DNA of 64,000 bases from Coffea arabica (GCF_036785885.1 NC_092310.1:1054001-1118000); one strand, 5' to 3'. Positions 34,279-47,451 are shown, numbered from the stretch's first letter. Notes: generated by a model from the letters alone, not told the origin. Made by a program: numbers and translations.

Positions 34279-37200
34279 GCTATCTTTGGTTGAACCAGTC
34301 ATTATGTTTTCCTATCTCAACGATTAGAAAAATGCCACATTGTCTTCCTAATCTATTTTTGTACAACTCAACCAACGAATGATTCTGCAACAACTACCTG
34401 TGACTTCTCATTTTCTTTCCTCTTGCAAGTATAGAAAGACTGATTCGGTCATTTAGGACATTCCCACGAAGTGGTATACTGATACAAGGTGTTGACGGAC
34501 CAAGTAACTGGTAAGACCTTTTCTTGAAGAGATGGCCTTTGATATTTCTTGCTTCCAGATGTTTACTTTCTTACCTCAGTAAAACGATGCATTAGTTGCA
34601 ACTAATCAGTTTGAAATTCGCAGACTCAATCCAGCTTTACAAAGTAGCATCTGGGATTAGCACGAAAGAATCAAATATATGGAAATCGTCTGGGAGTAAA
34701 GGACCTAGTTACTTCACATAATTATACAAAGATGGCTTAGAACTTGAATTGCAAACTTCTTTGGCAAAACCTATGATATGTAATTATATGTGCATATTTT
34801 AGCTAGCTGGAATACCAAGCATTCATTTCCTATTTCCTGTCTGTGCAAATAATTCCTGCTAGCGGGTGATAAATATTCCAATCAATAGCACCTAAATATA
34901 TAGACCCCTTTTCATTACCTGTTTCTTGTCTGTGTAACTCAGCGCATTTCTGGACTTTTTCTTTCCAAAATCATCTCAGAACTTGCCAAATTGCAGCTTG
35001 GAAGTTCAAAGTTAATTCTACCTTCTAAGTGACTGCTTAACCTTCTTAGTTTGATATTGCCGTGTTCTATTTAAGCTATTAAATATTGGAAAAGAAAGGA
35101 AGATGTAACCCTTGATTAATTATCCAAAATTTTGGATGAAACCAATTTCAATTCACTCAATTCAATTTAAAATCCAGATTTCAAACCCATTAATTACCCT
35201 ATTAATTATTGGAGTAATTTATATTTTCATTTACATCAAAATGAGTGAATTATTTGAAGTTAAAATCAGGTTTATGGTTCGACAACTAGGTTTGATAACT
35301 GGGGAGCAGAAATGGTGTAAAAAGGGATGGGAGGGTTAAAAAGAATATTTGAAGCTAAAATCATAAATTATCCTGCTCATTTATATGATTTGTTCATCTT
35401 GAACAGACATTGTCTTGAATACTTAGGAAAATTTTCTTGTAAGACTAAAAGAACTAATTTTAAAGAATATTCATATTAAGCACACTTGTAGAGAATTATC
35501 ATATGTATTAATCTATCGATTATAATATTTATTAAACTTAATTTATACGATCAGGAAAAATAGTTTGAAAGGGAAAATGATACTTTTCCTCTCCAATATT
35601 TAGTGCTTGGAAAAATTTCACCCACAAAGTTTCATTGCGAATACATTTAGTTCCTACAAATTTAATTTATAATCAATAGTACAAGTGAGAGCAAATCAAC
35701 CAATTTGGGTGGAAAAAAAATTGACAAATAGCTCGTTTAGTCCCTCAACTCTTTTTTTTTTTTGTAAATTATCTTTTTTTCTTAATAAATAAAAAATGAT
35801 ATTTTATTTTATCCTGTTTAATGCTTCTATTTTTTTTCCAACCCCAGAAGTACTTTTTGATTTCACTTCCTTCAACCTTCAAATGCGACAATGTTGATGA
35901 GCATGACCAAAATTTCAACCTTTCTTTAAAAAAAGAAAAACTTCACTTTTCTTGTAGTTTTTTTATTTTCTTTTGTACATAAATTCTTTGTTTTCCTTTT
36001 TACTTTCTTTTGCTATTTTTGACACTTTCCTTTCTTCTTTTTGTCTGGTCCCTGATTTTTTTTTTCTATTTAGTCCTTTTATTTTTTCCCCTTAAATACC
36101 ATTTGCCATAAAACTTTTTCCATCACCAGACTCGGTGGCTTAAAAGGGCATGACAAACTGTTCATATTCTTTTTCAAAAAAAGGAAATCTATAATTTTTT
36201 TATTTCTTTTTATGTTATTCCTTCATTTTCTTTTTTGCATTTTTAGTTTAAGAATCTTATTAAATTAGAACTATAGATGCGTGTTAAATAATATTTACTC
36301 AAATTTCAAAATTTTCATTTGCACATGTAGCATGCATTCCAATCCCACTCGTATTAAAAAAAAAACTACTACATTGAAAATCTAAACATTATTTCTTTTC
36401 TTTTTATATAATTTTTTTCCTTTTCTTTTTCAAAAGAGGAAGAAGAGGCAGCACGAGTGATAGATGCAGAGTAGATAAAGGAAGAGTCTGAATTATTGAA
36501 AAGGGAGAGAGAAGCTGCCAAGATTACTTTACAGATGGACATAGATGATTTTGTTCTCTCTCTAATTTGAGATTGAGCTTGAGGACAATCTAATGGCTAC
36601 ATCTTAGTTGTTAGGTGAATTTCCAATTATACTTCTTTTCAGTATATTGAATACATTTCAATGGTGTTAACAAACTCACATATTGATATTTTTGTTTTCG
36701 CAATGGTTTTTATTATTTATTATTTTTTTGGTGTGAGATTTTGCAGCGCTTTGAATTAAGGGTGCAAACGAATCGAATCGAGTCGAGTTTTGATCTAATC
36801 GAATCGAGTCTCAACTTAGTTTTATGAAATTTGAATTCGAGCTCGAGTTTGACGAGTTCAAAATGTAAAGTTCGAGTTCGAACTCGACTAAAATTCGAGT
36901 CAAGCTCAAACTTAAAAAAAAAAAATTATTTTATTTTAAAAAATGAATAAAATAATAATTTTTCAGAATAATATATATATATATATATATATATAATCTT
37001 GTTGGCTCGCGAGTTAACAAGTTGAATATCTTTAAGCTCGAGTTTGACTTGATCAGTTCAAGCTCGAGTCAAGCTCGGATTCGAGCTGCTCGCGAGCTGT
37101 TTGATTCATTTGCAGTCGTACTTCAAATACTTCTTACAAGTGCTCCAAAGGTTTTTCATTGCACAATGAAACTATGGTAAGAAGAATTCATCCAATCTGT

Positions 37201-37527
37201 GGAGATGCGTTCTTTTAATCAGACAAAATTCATCTTTCTAGAATCCAAAAATAAAAGAAGACAAATGTGGTTCATATATTGATTATATCACAGGGTACAA
37301 AAAAATTAAGAAAAGAGGTAGTGATTTATAAATTGCATTTTCCTGTAAGGTGGGAAATGCCAATGTATTAATCTATGTAGAACCGTTGTAGTAACAAAGG
37401 GGCCGAAATAATGCTGGATTTTGGAGTCATTCCATATGGAGATCAAAGTGGAAATGACCCAATTATTTATGCTTCAACAGATTACTGTTGCACCCCGAAT
37501 CTCCTTTGGTTTCAAGAGTTACCCATA
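34279..37527. repeat. GLP spacer of type a (D to E)
   Basis: Matched by 48389-51703 and 57707-60922. A 75-80-codon plus-strand frame starting MINYPKFWMKPISIHSI recurs in all three but at different lengths, so it follows from duplication and not from coding. It contains the hAT-like MITE at 36757-37120. Confidence 0.65.
36757..37120. mobile_element. hAT-like MITE (TAAGGGTGCAAACGAATC), U1 copy
   Basis: The ends are taagggtgcaaacgaatcga and ttgattcatttgcagtcgta. The flanks ctttgaat (36749-36756) and cttcaaat (37121-37128) form an 8-bp target duplication, and the empty site cactttgaatactt survives in the other GLP 3' flanks. CGAGT/ACTCG motifs surround an (AT)n core at about 36969-36995. It is present in all three units and so predates the tandem duplication. 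Confidence 0.82.
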
Positions 37528-38317
37528 CTACGGGTAGTTGTTATCCCACCAAAATTGGGACTGAAGTTTTTTGATGACATTGTTTCCAACCTGGAATGCT
37601 TTGGTAAGAACATCAGGAGAAATTGGAGGATCTGATCCGAATACAGCATTAGCAATGGTGATGACTCCTGGATTCTGGCTGCCTAAACCAGCAAAAGCAA
37701 CAGCATTTGAATGTCCTTGGTTGAATTGGAAATGAATGAGGCCTTGGGGGAACACAAACACATCTCCTGGATTCAAAACCTTGGTGAAGAGCTTATTCTT
37801 CATGTTCATGCCCGGATTCGAAGTAACAAAACCAACAACTAGAGTACCCTCCAAAACAAAGAGGACCTCGGTAGCACGAGGGTGAATGTGGGGAGGGTTC
37901 AAACCATAAGGCGCAAAATCGATGCGTGCTAAGGAAACACCTAAAGTGTTGAGCCCTGGAATTTGGTTGACATTTACTGCTGTTACATTGGACCCGAGTG
38001 GATTTGCTGTGCTTCCAGGTTTGTTAAGCCCTGGAAAGAAGAAATCTTCGGGTTTCACAAGCTTTGGATCCTTGCATATCTTTCCATTGACAAATACTGC
38101 ATTAGCCATGATTCAACTTAGTTAGTTTGTCAAACATAGTTAGAATTCAAGTATAATATACAAGAGTCAAGAAATTTTTGAAGTAATCTAGTTTACCTCC
38201 GGCATTGGCATCAGGAACTGCCACACAAAAATCCTGCAGTGGACTTGGATCAGATGCATGGACAACTGTAAAAACAAGTGCCAAGATGGCTGCAGCAATA
38301 TGGATCCGAACTGCCAT
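37528..38317 (-). CDS. GLP: Germin-like protein, gene E (type 2)
   Basis: The exons are 38197-38317 and 37528-38096 with a 100-bp intron, the shortest in the array. The 229-residue product ends WWDNNYP. Type-2 features are [32 protein letters not shown] and [14 protein letters not shown]. The encoded second exon is identical in residues to that of gene I. The intron carries a cluster of about seven differences from those of G and I. A methionine codon by chance precedes the second exon (ATGGCTAATGCAG), but it lies upstream of the splice acceptor and is not the start. The chromovirus insertion at 39475 lies about 1.1 kb upstream of the start codon. Confidence 0.94.
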
Positions 38318-38413
38318 GGTTATCACAAAAGAGGTATCAAACTATGTGAACTAATTAGAAGGATGGTAACTTGTTTCTTCTCTGGTGGTGGAAGGACATG
38401 TGGGAAAGATGCC

Positions 38414-38421
38414 TATTTATA
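38414..38421 (-). promoter_or_regulatory. TATA box of gene E
   Basis: TATAAATA on the minus strand begins 97 bp upstream of the ATG. Confidence 0.75.
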
Positions 38422-39239
38422 GCCACTTTTGGTACGTTGAACTGGTCATTATATTTTCTTATCTTAAAGATTAAAAAATGCCACATTGTCTATGTGTACT
38501 ATTTTTGCACAATTCAACCGACGAAAGTTTCTGCAACCACTACTTTCGACTTTGTCATTTTCAGTAAGATAGCGTGTAAATGGACCTTTTCATTTCCTGT
38601 TTCTTGTCTGTGTACGTAACTTAGAAAGTGGATGGACTTTTTCTTTCTTTTTATGTTTTCAAAATCTACTCTAGACTTGCGTATATGCAGATCGGTAAGT
38701 TCTAACGTCTAGTGATTGCTTTTTAAATCACCTTGGTTTATTATTGCCATATTTTATTTAAGCTGTTAAATGTTGAAGAAAATATAGATGTAACCCTTGA
38801 TTAGTTTTCCAAATTTTCGATTTTACAAATATAGATGAAACGGATTTTCATTTACTCATTCAATTCAATACCGGCCAACAGCCTCTTGGGGATAAAGGAA
38901 TCAAACCTTGCCTCCCACCCGTCACTACCAGCCACTATATGTGGCTTTGTCCGACGGTGGTTCCCATGCTACAAACAAATTTATTTCAATTCAATACCAG
39001 ATTTTACACCTGTGTTTGTAGCCACATTCTGTGGCTTCCTTCATGGTGGTTCTCGTGCGACAAAAAAAAAATTTCAATTCAATACCAGATTTTACACCAT
39101 GCTCGTATATTTACCCAATCAAAGTTCATAGCAGTGTTTTGATATTTTCGTTTACTTCGTAGATTTGAATAGTTAAAGTTAAAATTAGAAACTATCTTAA
39201 TCATTTGTATGATGTATTCCTTGAACAGACCTTGGCTTG
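38422..39239. other. Upstream flank of gene E (spacer b, left part)
   Basis: No gene. A short local repeat (ttcaattcaataccagattt) occurs twice at about 38983-39093. The same stretch is at 52600-53410 and 61819-62620. Confidence 0.5.
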
Positions 39240-39474
39240 AAAATTTGGGGAAAATTTCTTGTAAAAATTGAGATAATGAATTAAGTTTTTGATAGACTGC
39301 AATTTATCTATTTATTTTATTATTATTTTCCCTATTACCTGACTTGATGTGGATTAATTACTGGATTCTACTCATTTTTCTTAATTTACGTATATTTCAG
39401 GGAGTAAAACGAAAATATGATAACAGGTGCCAAATTGACAGGAAAAGAATTCCAGGAAAATTTGGGGAAATTTT
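39240..39474. repeat. 166-bp foreign insert bordered by a duplicated ~50-bp sequence
   Basis: The sequence aaatttggggaaaatttctt and the 30 bp that follow occur at 39240-39290. The sequence then begins again at 39457, and its remainder lies beyond the LTR element from 45012. Between them, 39291-39456 is a 166-bp segment with no counterpart in U2 (uninterrupted at about 53410-53462). The same arrangement is found in U3 (about 62620-62856). Confidence 0.7.
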
Positions 39475-42400
39475 TGTTATGACCCAATTCCAGAAATGAA
39501 GAAAAGAATTGAGGTGGGGGTTTAGGGAAGAGATTAAAGTCAGAAATTAGGGAGAATGAGAAAGGCTTATTGATTTCATCTTCCAGAATGAATCCGTAGT
39601 ACACGGGAGAAGCTTATTTATCAAGCTTCTAGTCACTTCCTATAACAGAATAACTACTTGCTACTCTAGTCGGTTGAGCTGTAACTTCTCCAACTATCCT
39701 ATGATATCAGAATATTGCCAAAACATAGCACTAATGGATTTATTATACAAGGCATAACATTGCCCCCCCTTAAGAATCCTATCCCCTACTCCCTAGGATT
39801 AAAATCTGGGAATTGTCCCTTGAGCACCGTCCAATCTTCCCATGTTGCTTCTGCAGGAGGCATGTTCACCCAATGCACCAGTACTTGAGTGATTGCAGAG
39901 TTTCCCCTCTTTATCATTCTTCTATCCAAGATGGCTTGAGGGGCCACCTTCACAGTGCCATCATCCATAACTTGAGGCAAACTACCACTCACGGATACAC
40001 CCTTAGCAGTCCTTTTCAACATAGATACATGGAATACCGGATGAATGAGAGCATCTGCCGGTAACTCCAGTTTGTAAGCTGCCGGTCCAATCTTCTGTAA
40101 AATTTTAAAAGGCCTATAGTATTTGGATGAAAGCTTCAGATTTCTTCTAAGTGCTATAGAGCTTTGTCTATATGGTTGAAGCTACAAGTACACCTTATCT
40201 CCTACTTCAAAACTTCTCTCCACCCTATGCTTATCTGCATTCTGCTTCATCCTATTCTGAGCTACCTCCAGATTTTCCTTCAACAGTCTATCCCAATCTT
40301 GTCTTTCCTTCACCCAATTTGCAGCAATTGAGGGGTTTTCTGCAGATGGCAACAAGCTAATTTGAGGGGGAGGATAACCATAAAGAGCCATGAAAGGAGT
40401 CATCTGTAAAGCCGAGTGGTAATTGGTGTTATACCACCACTCAGCTGCAGTCAACCATTGTCTCCATTTGGTGGGCTGCTGGAAGGTCATGCACCTTAGA
40501 TAGGTCTCTAAGCACCTATTCAATCTTTCTGTCTGTCCATCAGATTGTGGATGGTAAGCAGATGATAAGCATAACTCGGTACCCACTTTTGAGAATAAGT
40601 CCTGCCAAAAAGCACTGGTAAAAACCTTGTCTCTATCTGAGACTATGCTAAGAGGTAGGCCATGTAATCTGTAAACATGATCAAAGAAGAGCTGAGCTAC
40701 ATCTTGAGCTGTGTAATTGCTAGTAAGGGATATGAAATGTCCATATTTGGAGAATCTGTCAATGACCACCAGAATGGTGTCATGCCCATGGTTTAAAGTC
40801 ACGGTCGCGGTCACGGGCACGGCCCGGAACGTTCCACATCGGTCTCGGCATATCAGTCGCGGTTTCGGTGAGACGCAAATTTTAAAGTATTTAATCTTCT
40901 AAAAATTGTTAATAATATAAAAAAGTAGGCTAAATAAAAATAATTAAAAAATAGCAAAAGAAATAGCCAAGTCAATCCGTCGCGGTGTGACTCGGCTGAT
41001 TTCTCGTCTTGACTCGGGATAACTCGGTGTGACTCGGCCGAGTCAATCCGTCGCGGTGACGACTCGGCCGATTTCTCGGCGAGTCAAGTATTTCGGTATC
41101 GTTTCGTCACGGTATCGCATCGGTAGGGGCCGAGACGGTGACGACTCGGCCGAGTCGTCTCGGTCTCGGCCGAGACTTCGAACCATGGTCATGCCCCTTA
41201 GATTTGGGAAGTCCTTCTATAAAATCCAGGGAAATATGCTGCCACGCTTGTTCAGGTATTAGTAAGGGATGTAGTAGTCCCAGATATTTTCCTGACTCTG
41301 CTTTACTCCTTTTACAAGTATCACAGGCCTGCACCATTTGTTCCACATCTCTTTTCATTCCTGGCCAGTAAAAATACAGCTTCATTCTATGATAGGTGCC
41401 ACTATTACCGGAATGACCACCAACTGGAGAATCATGCATGCATTCCATCAGCTTCCTCCTCAGATCAGTAGCATTCCCCACAAAAATTCTACCCTTGAAC
41501 TTGATGATACCATGATCATAAGTATAATCTGTCGAAGAGACTCCATTAGTGGACAGATTTAGCAATAGTTCCTTAGCATTAGCATCTCCATTGTAGCTCT
41601 GAGTAACTTCCTGGAGCCATGCAGGCCTCACTACTGATATTGCATTCAATTCAATTTGCTCATTTTCACCCCTTCTTGACAAGGCATCAGCAACAATATT
41701 TTCCCTTCCCCTCCTGTACTGAATCTCATAATCCATTCCCATCAGTTTAGAGAGCCATTTTTGTTGTAAGGGAGTAGTGATTCTCTGGTCTAGCACATAT
41801 TTGAGACTTTCATGGTCCGTCTTAATGATAAAATGTGCTCCCATCAAATAATGCCTCCATTTGGTCACTGCAACAATTAGGGACAGCAACTCCTTCTCAT
41901 ATATTCACATCCCAAGATTTTTATTTGCTAGTACCTGACTCATATATGCTATTGGTCTTCCTTGTTGCATCAACACAGCTCCTAGAGCTTTTTGGCTGGC
42001 ATCAGTCTCTAGGATGAAAGGTTTAGTAAAATCCGGTAATGCTAATACAGGGGTAGAACTCATGGCACATTTCAACTGGCAGAAAGCATTCTTAGCTTCG
42101 GTACTCCACTCAAAGGAATCTTTCTTTAACAAATCAGTCAAAGGTTTAGCTATCAACCCATAGCCCTTAACAAACCTTCGATAATACCCGGTCAACCCAA
42201 GAAAACCCCTTAATGCTTTGACAGAATCAGGTCGTGGCCAGGATACCATGCTCTCTACCTTTGTAGGATCAGTTACTACTCCATCCTTGGTGACGATGTG
42301 TCCCAAGTACTCAACCTGTGGCTGACCAAAAGTGCATTTGGAGAGTTTGGCATAAAGTTTATGATATCTGAGAGTGTCCAGAACTTGTTTAAGGTGAATA

Positions 42401-45011
42401 AGATAGGTAGTCAAATCTGGGCTATATACTAAAATATCATCAAAGAAGACTAATACGAATTTTCTGAGGAAAGGGCTAAAAATTGAATTCATGAGTGCTT
42501 GAAAGGTTGTCGGGGCATTAGTAAGCCCAAATGGCATAACAAGGAATTCAAACAATCCAGTGTGAGTTCGAAAGGCTGTTTTGGGTATATCATGGGGATG
42601 CATTCTGATCTGGTGATAACTAGATCTGAGATCAATTTTGGAAAATACTTTGGAACCATGGAGCTCGTCCAAGAGATCATCAATGATAGGGATGGGAAAT
42701 TTGTCCTTAATGGTGATTTCATTTAACTGTCTATAATCAATACAAAACCTCCAGGTTTCATCTTTTTTTTAACTAGCAAGACAGGTGAAGCGAAAGGGCT
42801 ATGACTAAGCTGAATAATGCCATTAACTAGCATTTCCTGAACTTGTTTTTCAATTTCATTCTTATGAGTATGGGAATATCTATAAGGAATCAACTTGAAA
42901 GGTTTAGAATCTGGCTTAAGGGGTATCTTGTGATCTAATTGTCTAACAGGGGGTAAGGTGGAAGGTTCTCCAAACACATCAGTATAATCAGCCAAGAGTG
43001 CACTTATGGAGTCATCAGTGTGAGATGTTACCTCAGGAGTATCAACTGCTAGAACACAGGGCCTGCGGGAGAGTTTCTTTCTTCTTCCGTCTCAGAAACT
43101 TTTGGACAGTTTTTCCCTTCCTCAGTTTGATGTCTGTCTCTCTCAAATCTCCTTGTAGCTTCACTTCCTGCCCTCCTTGATTAAAGGAGAATTGTAGATG
43201 CTTGAAATCAAAAGTTACAGGACTGTGCTCTCTCATCCAATCGACCCCCAATACCATATCGTACGGCTCAATTGCAAGCACATATGCATCATGAGTGAAT
43301 GTATGCCCTTGCATTTCCCAGGTCATCCGTGGAACCCAGCTATTACACTGTAGCACCTGCCCATTAGCCACCTTGACTGCGAACAGTTTCCTTGGTACTA
43401 CTAATTGAGGATTTTCCTCGAACACTGAAGCTTTAACAAAAGTGTGAGAACTTCCTCCATCCAAAAATATTGAGAGCGGTTTCCCATTAAATTTCCCCTT
43501 CAGTTTGATAGTGCCCTGCAGCAGTTCACCAGTCATAGAGTGGATGGAAAATTCTACATCTTTATGACTACTGGCCCACTATATTCTATCACTTCCCCTT
43601 CGGTCAAGATTGATTCCTCCAATTTCCCTTTGTCTTCATCATCAACGAGTAACATGTGGATCCCCTTCCTACTACATACATGCCCGGGCCCATATCTATC
43701 CCCACATTTGAAGTACAAATTATTGGCCTTTCTGTACTGCAATTCTGATGGGGATATTTTCTGGAACATAGAGATCCCCCTCTTTTACTACTCTCGGCTC
43801 CTTCGAGAGCATGATTAACTCTAGGTGAAGGCAGAGCGAAGCTCTTGGGAGCCATCTTCTGTTTCTTGGTGAATAATTCAAAGGTCTTTTCCTGCATTCT
43901 CGCTGTCTCAAAGGCATCTAACAAAGTTCTTGTGCATTTTGACGGATATCTTGAGCTCTTCAGATAACCCACTCAAGAAGCAAGAGATAAAGAAAGGTTC
44001 TGTAAGTCCTGGGGTCTTGATCAAAACTCTAGCCTTGAGCTCTTCGAATTTCTCCTGATACGTTAAAATGGTGGAGGTTTGCTGCAATTTACTGAACTCT
44101 TCTACTGCATCATCTTGTCCCACTTCTCCAAATCTCTTTATGAGTGCTTCTTCAAACTCAGGCCAAGAAAGCTTACTTAGACCCATCTTGAACCCTTGAA
44201 ACCATATATCTGCCTTATCCTCTAAATGCATTTCTATCACATCGAACCATTGTTCCTCTGCCACATGATATATATGAAAATATTTGATACATTTCCTCAG
44301 CCATTCTCGGGGATTTCCCCCTCTGAACAGAGGAAATTCCACCTTAGGAACAGGGGCGTGAAAATTCTTCCTTACTCCACGTTCTTGATGAGGCTCGTCC
44401 AACCAAATTACGTTCCGATTACCCGATCGATTTGGAGACTTCTCTGCGTTACTGCCGGGACCCAAAATTCCCTTATCTCCATTGATGGTTCGCATGAGAT
44501 TGCCATATTGAGTAGACACAGTTGCTACTAGGGTCTTCAATTCTGCAGTGATAGTCTCCAGTCGTTCATCAGTCTGCTTCCTATTCAAAAGAGAATCTTC
44601 AATGAATTCCTGCAGTTTGTTCTCTTGACGTTTGATCTGTTCCTCCAGAGCTTTGAATCTTGTACCTTCGGCCATGATGGGCAATCAAAAGCTACTGAAT
44701 CCGAGGATCAGTAGCTCTGATACCAAATGTTATGACCCGATTCCAGAAATGAAGAAAAGAATTGAGGTGGGGTTTAGGGAAGAGAGAAAAGTCAGAAATT
44801 AGGGAGCATGAGAAAGGCTTATTGATTTCATCTTCCAGAATGAATCCGTAATACATGGGAGAAGCTTATTTATCAAGCTTCTAGTCACTTCCTGTAACAG
44901 AATAACTACTTGCTACTCTAGTCGGTTGAGCTGTAACTTCTCCAACTATCCTATGATATGAGAATACCGCCAAAACATAGCACTAATGGATTTATTATAC
45001 AAGGCATAACA
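39475..45011 (-). mobile_element. Ty3/gypsy chromovirus LTR retrotransposon, U1 copy (broken)
   Basis: Fossil element of 5.5 kb. The LTRs are 39475-39759 and 44728-45011 (TGTTATG...CATAACA), with the 5-bp target duplication atttt (39470-39474 and 45012-45016). A primer-binding site of tRNA-Met type lies at 44714-44725, and a purine tract abuts the other LTR. Parts in minus-strand order are gag (about 43.9-44.7 kb), a CCHC knuckle (about 43.7), protease (43.0-43.5), reverse transcriptase (42.1-43.0), RNase H (41.6-42.1), integrase (40.2-41.6) and a chromodomain (39.8-40.0). The coding region is interrupted roughly five to eight times, including by a MITE. The LTRs differ by about ten substitutions in 284 bp, which suggests insertion on the order of 1-1.5 million years ago at commonly used plant rates. 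Size and short LTRs recall Reina-type chromoviruses. Confidence 0.93.
40787..41187. mobile_element. CGG-rich MITE inserted in the chromovirus
   Basis: The ends are catggtttaaagtcacgg and the near complement ccgagacttcgaaccatg. The flanking gtcatgcc at 40779-40786 and 41188-41195 is an 8-bp target duplication (9 bp if a shared c is counted). The interior is packed with CTCGGCCGAGTC-like motifs. A TIR element of the hAT or Mutator kind is likely. It lies in the integrase part of the host element and has no coding frame. Confidence 0.8.
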
Positions 45012-47451
45012 ATTTTCATGTAAAAATTGAGATAATGAATTAAGTTTTTATGAATATTCATTAACCAACGTTGTAGAGAATTAGCACATGTATCAATATA
45101 TCAATTATAGTATTTATCAAACTTAGTTACTCATATATGATTAAAATAATAGTTCAAATGAAAAAAAAAATGACACTTCTTGTCCCCCAATGTTAACGAG
45201 TTGTAAAATTTCCATCCCTAGTGTTTCATTGAAAGCACATTTAGTCCCTATAATTTCAATTTGCTACCAATTTATTAGAGCAAATCAACCAATTTGGATG
45301 GGAAGTTTTTTGCAAATAACTCATTTAGTCCTTTTACATTTTATGTAAAGTATCTTTAGTCCATGGTCTTTTATTTTGTCTCACTTAGTCTTTTTACATT
45401 TTTTATAACACTAAACATAGTTCTTATTTCACTTCCACCACCCAGCAGCGTTAAAAAGTTTTGATCAGAATTTCAACTTTCTCCTCAACAAAAAATTCTT
45501 TAATTTTTTGGCAAAGGAAGGGTAAGATTTAAGAAACCGGGGGGGGGGGGAGATGTTTTGAACCTAGGGCTAATTAATACGGTTTAAATCTTAACACTAC
45601 ATTAAAGCCTCCTTGGCAAACTTTCTTCTCTTTTCTTTTGTTTTCTTTTGTTTTAATATTATTTTTATTTTTAGTTTTTACTTTGTTCAACTATTTTCCT
45701 TTCTTAACATAATTTCTTGTTTTGCTCTAGTCCCCATTCTTTTTTTTGCATTTAGCACTTTTACTATTTTTTTAAGCACCAAAACTTCCTTTGCAGAAAA
45801 ACTTTTTTCACCTTCAAATTAGGTAGCTTTAAAAGCATGACAAAAGGTTCGACTATTCTTTAGAAAAAAAATCTTTTCTTTTTTGTCATTTCTTTTTAAA
45901 TATTCTTTTTCCCTTTTTTTTAAAAACTATTTTCAACTATTTTTTGCTATTTTTTGAATTAATCTTTTTTGTATTGTTAGTGTAGCAATTTTATTACACT
46001 AGCTAGTGTAGATGTATGCCAAATAATCTTTATTCAAATTTCAAATTCTTTCATTTGCACATATGGCATGTGTTCCAGTTTGCTTGTGTAAAAAAATTGC
46101 TACACTAATAATATAGAAAAGATTAATTATTATTTCTCTATAATTTCTTCCTTTTCTCTTTTATAAAAGAGGAGGATGAAGAGTAACACGAATGAGAGAC
46201 ACATAGAAGATAAAGAAAGAGAGGGAGAGTGAGAAAGAGAGGGAAGCTGCCGAGACTAAATGTGTTCAAGAAAAGCTGAAAATGTGAGTAATTGAGATAC
46301 CCCAAATTGGTCCAAATCAAAATATAGGGTAACTTACCTGAAATTTTGAAAATGGTTGTGTTATCCGAATATAGTTGACATAAATAGGTTGGAATATTGT
46401 TTTTAATTTTTTAAAAAAAATGGTCATTTGAACCTACCTATATATGTGTATATGATTGGTTAGGGTAAAAATTCAATCTCTAACTATTTAATCATTTACT
46501 TGCAAATTAAGTTAGGAGATCCATTGCACATTTATATTTTCTTTTTGACTTATGAATTAAACCAGTTAATCTTAACTCTCTGTTACATTTTTCAAATGTT
46601 ACATTCATTGTCACTAATTCCATTCACTCCACTACTCTTGGTACTTTTCCTCTATTCAAAATTACTTTTCCTTGCTCATAATATCTATATCTGTTTATTT
46701 GCTCTACTTACTTTTTTTTTTATTGACCTATCCTGTTTGGTTGTGGAGCAACCTACTGTCGTTGAAAAATGGCTTGGTAGTTTTAAGAAATGGAGAAAAG
46801 GAAACAAAATGTTTAGAATATTCAGTATTTTAGTTATGTTATGTGCATAAATTATGTAATATTTTAATCATGTATTTTGTTGATGAGTTTCTAGAGTGGT
46901 CGACTGTAGGCTCTTGTTTAATTTGGACAAGTATTGTATTATTTTTTTAGACATTTCTATTTTTTCCATCTAATTATATGAGGGTTAGATTACCCTGTAC
47001 ACCCAACATTTTAGATGTTTTGGGCTTTGCAAACTTTTTTTTTTCTTTCCATTTTTTTTCAAAGGGTGAGATTTTGAAACACTTTGAACACTTGTTACAA
47101 GAGCTCCAAAGGTTTTATATTGAACAATTAAAATTTAAAGTATGGTAGAGAAAGTTCATCCAGTCCGTGGAGATGCATTCCTTTAGTCTAACAGGGTTCA
47201 TCTTTCCTGTATGCAAGGGTAAAAGAAAAAACAAATGTTCTTCACAAATTGATTATAATTCAGGTACAAATATTAAGAAAAAAATTGCGAAACACGGAAA
47301 ATGCAATGTATTATTGTTCATAGAATTAGTGCACTAACAAAGGTTCCAAAATAATGTATGATTTGGAGTAATTTAGTCAGGAGATCAATGTGTAAACTAG
47401 GGATCCAATTATTTATGCACCCTGAAGCTCCTTTGGAGGGTTTTACCCATA
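45012..47451. repeat. GLP spacer of type b (E to F), right part
   Basis: Continues the flank broken by the chromovirus. It holds a poly-G tract (about 45540-45550), a MITE-like repeat (45956-46130), T-rich tracts and the 3' flank of gene F. No gene was seen. Confidence 0.55.
45956..46130. mobile_element. MITE-like repeat (TTAGTGTAG family), copy 2
   Basis: The inverted ends gaattaatctt...ttagtgtagcaa and ttgctacactaataatata...gattaatt span about 30 bp each, clearer than in the copy at 31704-31884. Confidence 0.55.

Larger units (their letters stand above)
32960..47079. repeat. Two-gene tandem unit U1 (genes D and E, with an LTR element inserted)
   Basis: The order is 3' flank, type-1 gene D, spacer a, type-2 gene E, spacer b. 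Without the 5.5-kb chromovirus it is about 8.6 kb and aligns end to end with U2 (47080-56383) and U3 (56384 to the window end). The shared boundary used here is the conserved cactttgaa(t/c)a motif in the GLP 3' flank. Confidence 0.85.

Noticed and set aside
35112-35339. Frame starting MINYPKFWMKPISIHSI, found in all three type-a spacers
   Set aside because: The three copies differ in length and reading near the end. Recurrence is explained by segmental duplication, and no domain or codon bias is seen.
36969-36995. (AT)n run as an independent feature
   Set aside because: It is the core of the hAT-like MITE and varies in length among its three copies.
37922-38125. Plus-strand frames antisense to the GLP second exons (for example [13 protein letters not shown])
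   Set aside because: They are shadows of a strongly conserved coding exon on the other strand.
44714-44725. tRNA-Met-like sequence
   Set aside because: It is the primer-binding site of the LTR element, not a tRNA gene; the same holds at 12909-12920.
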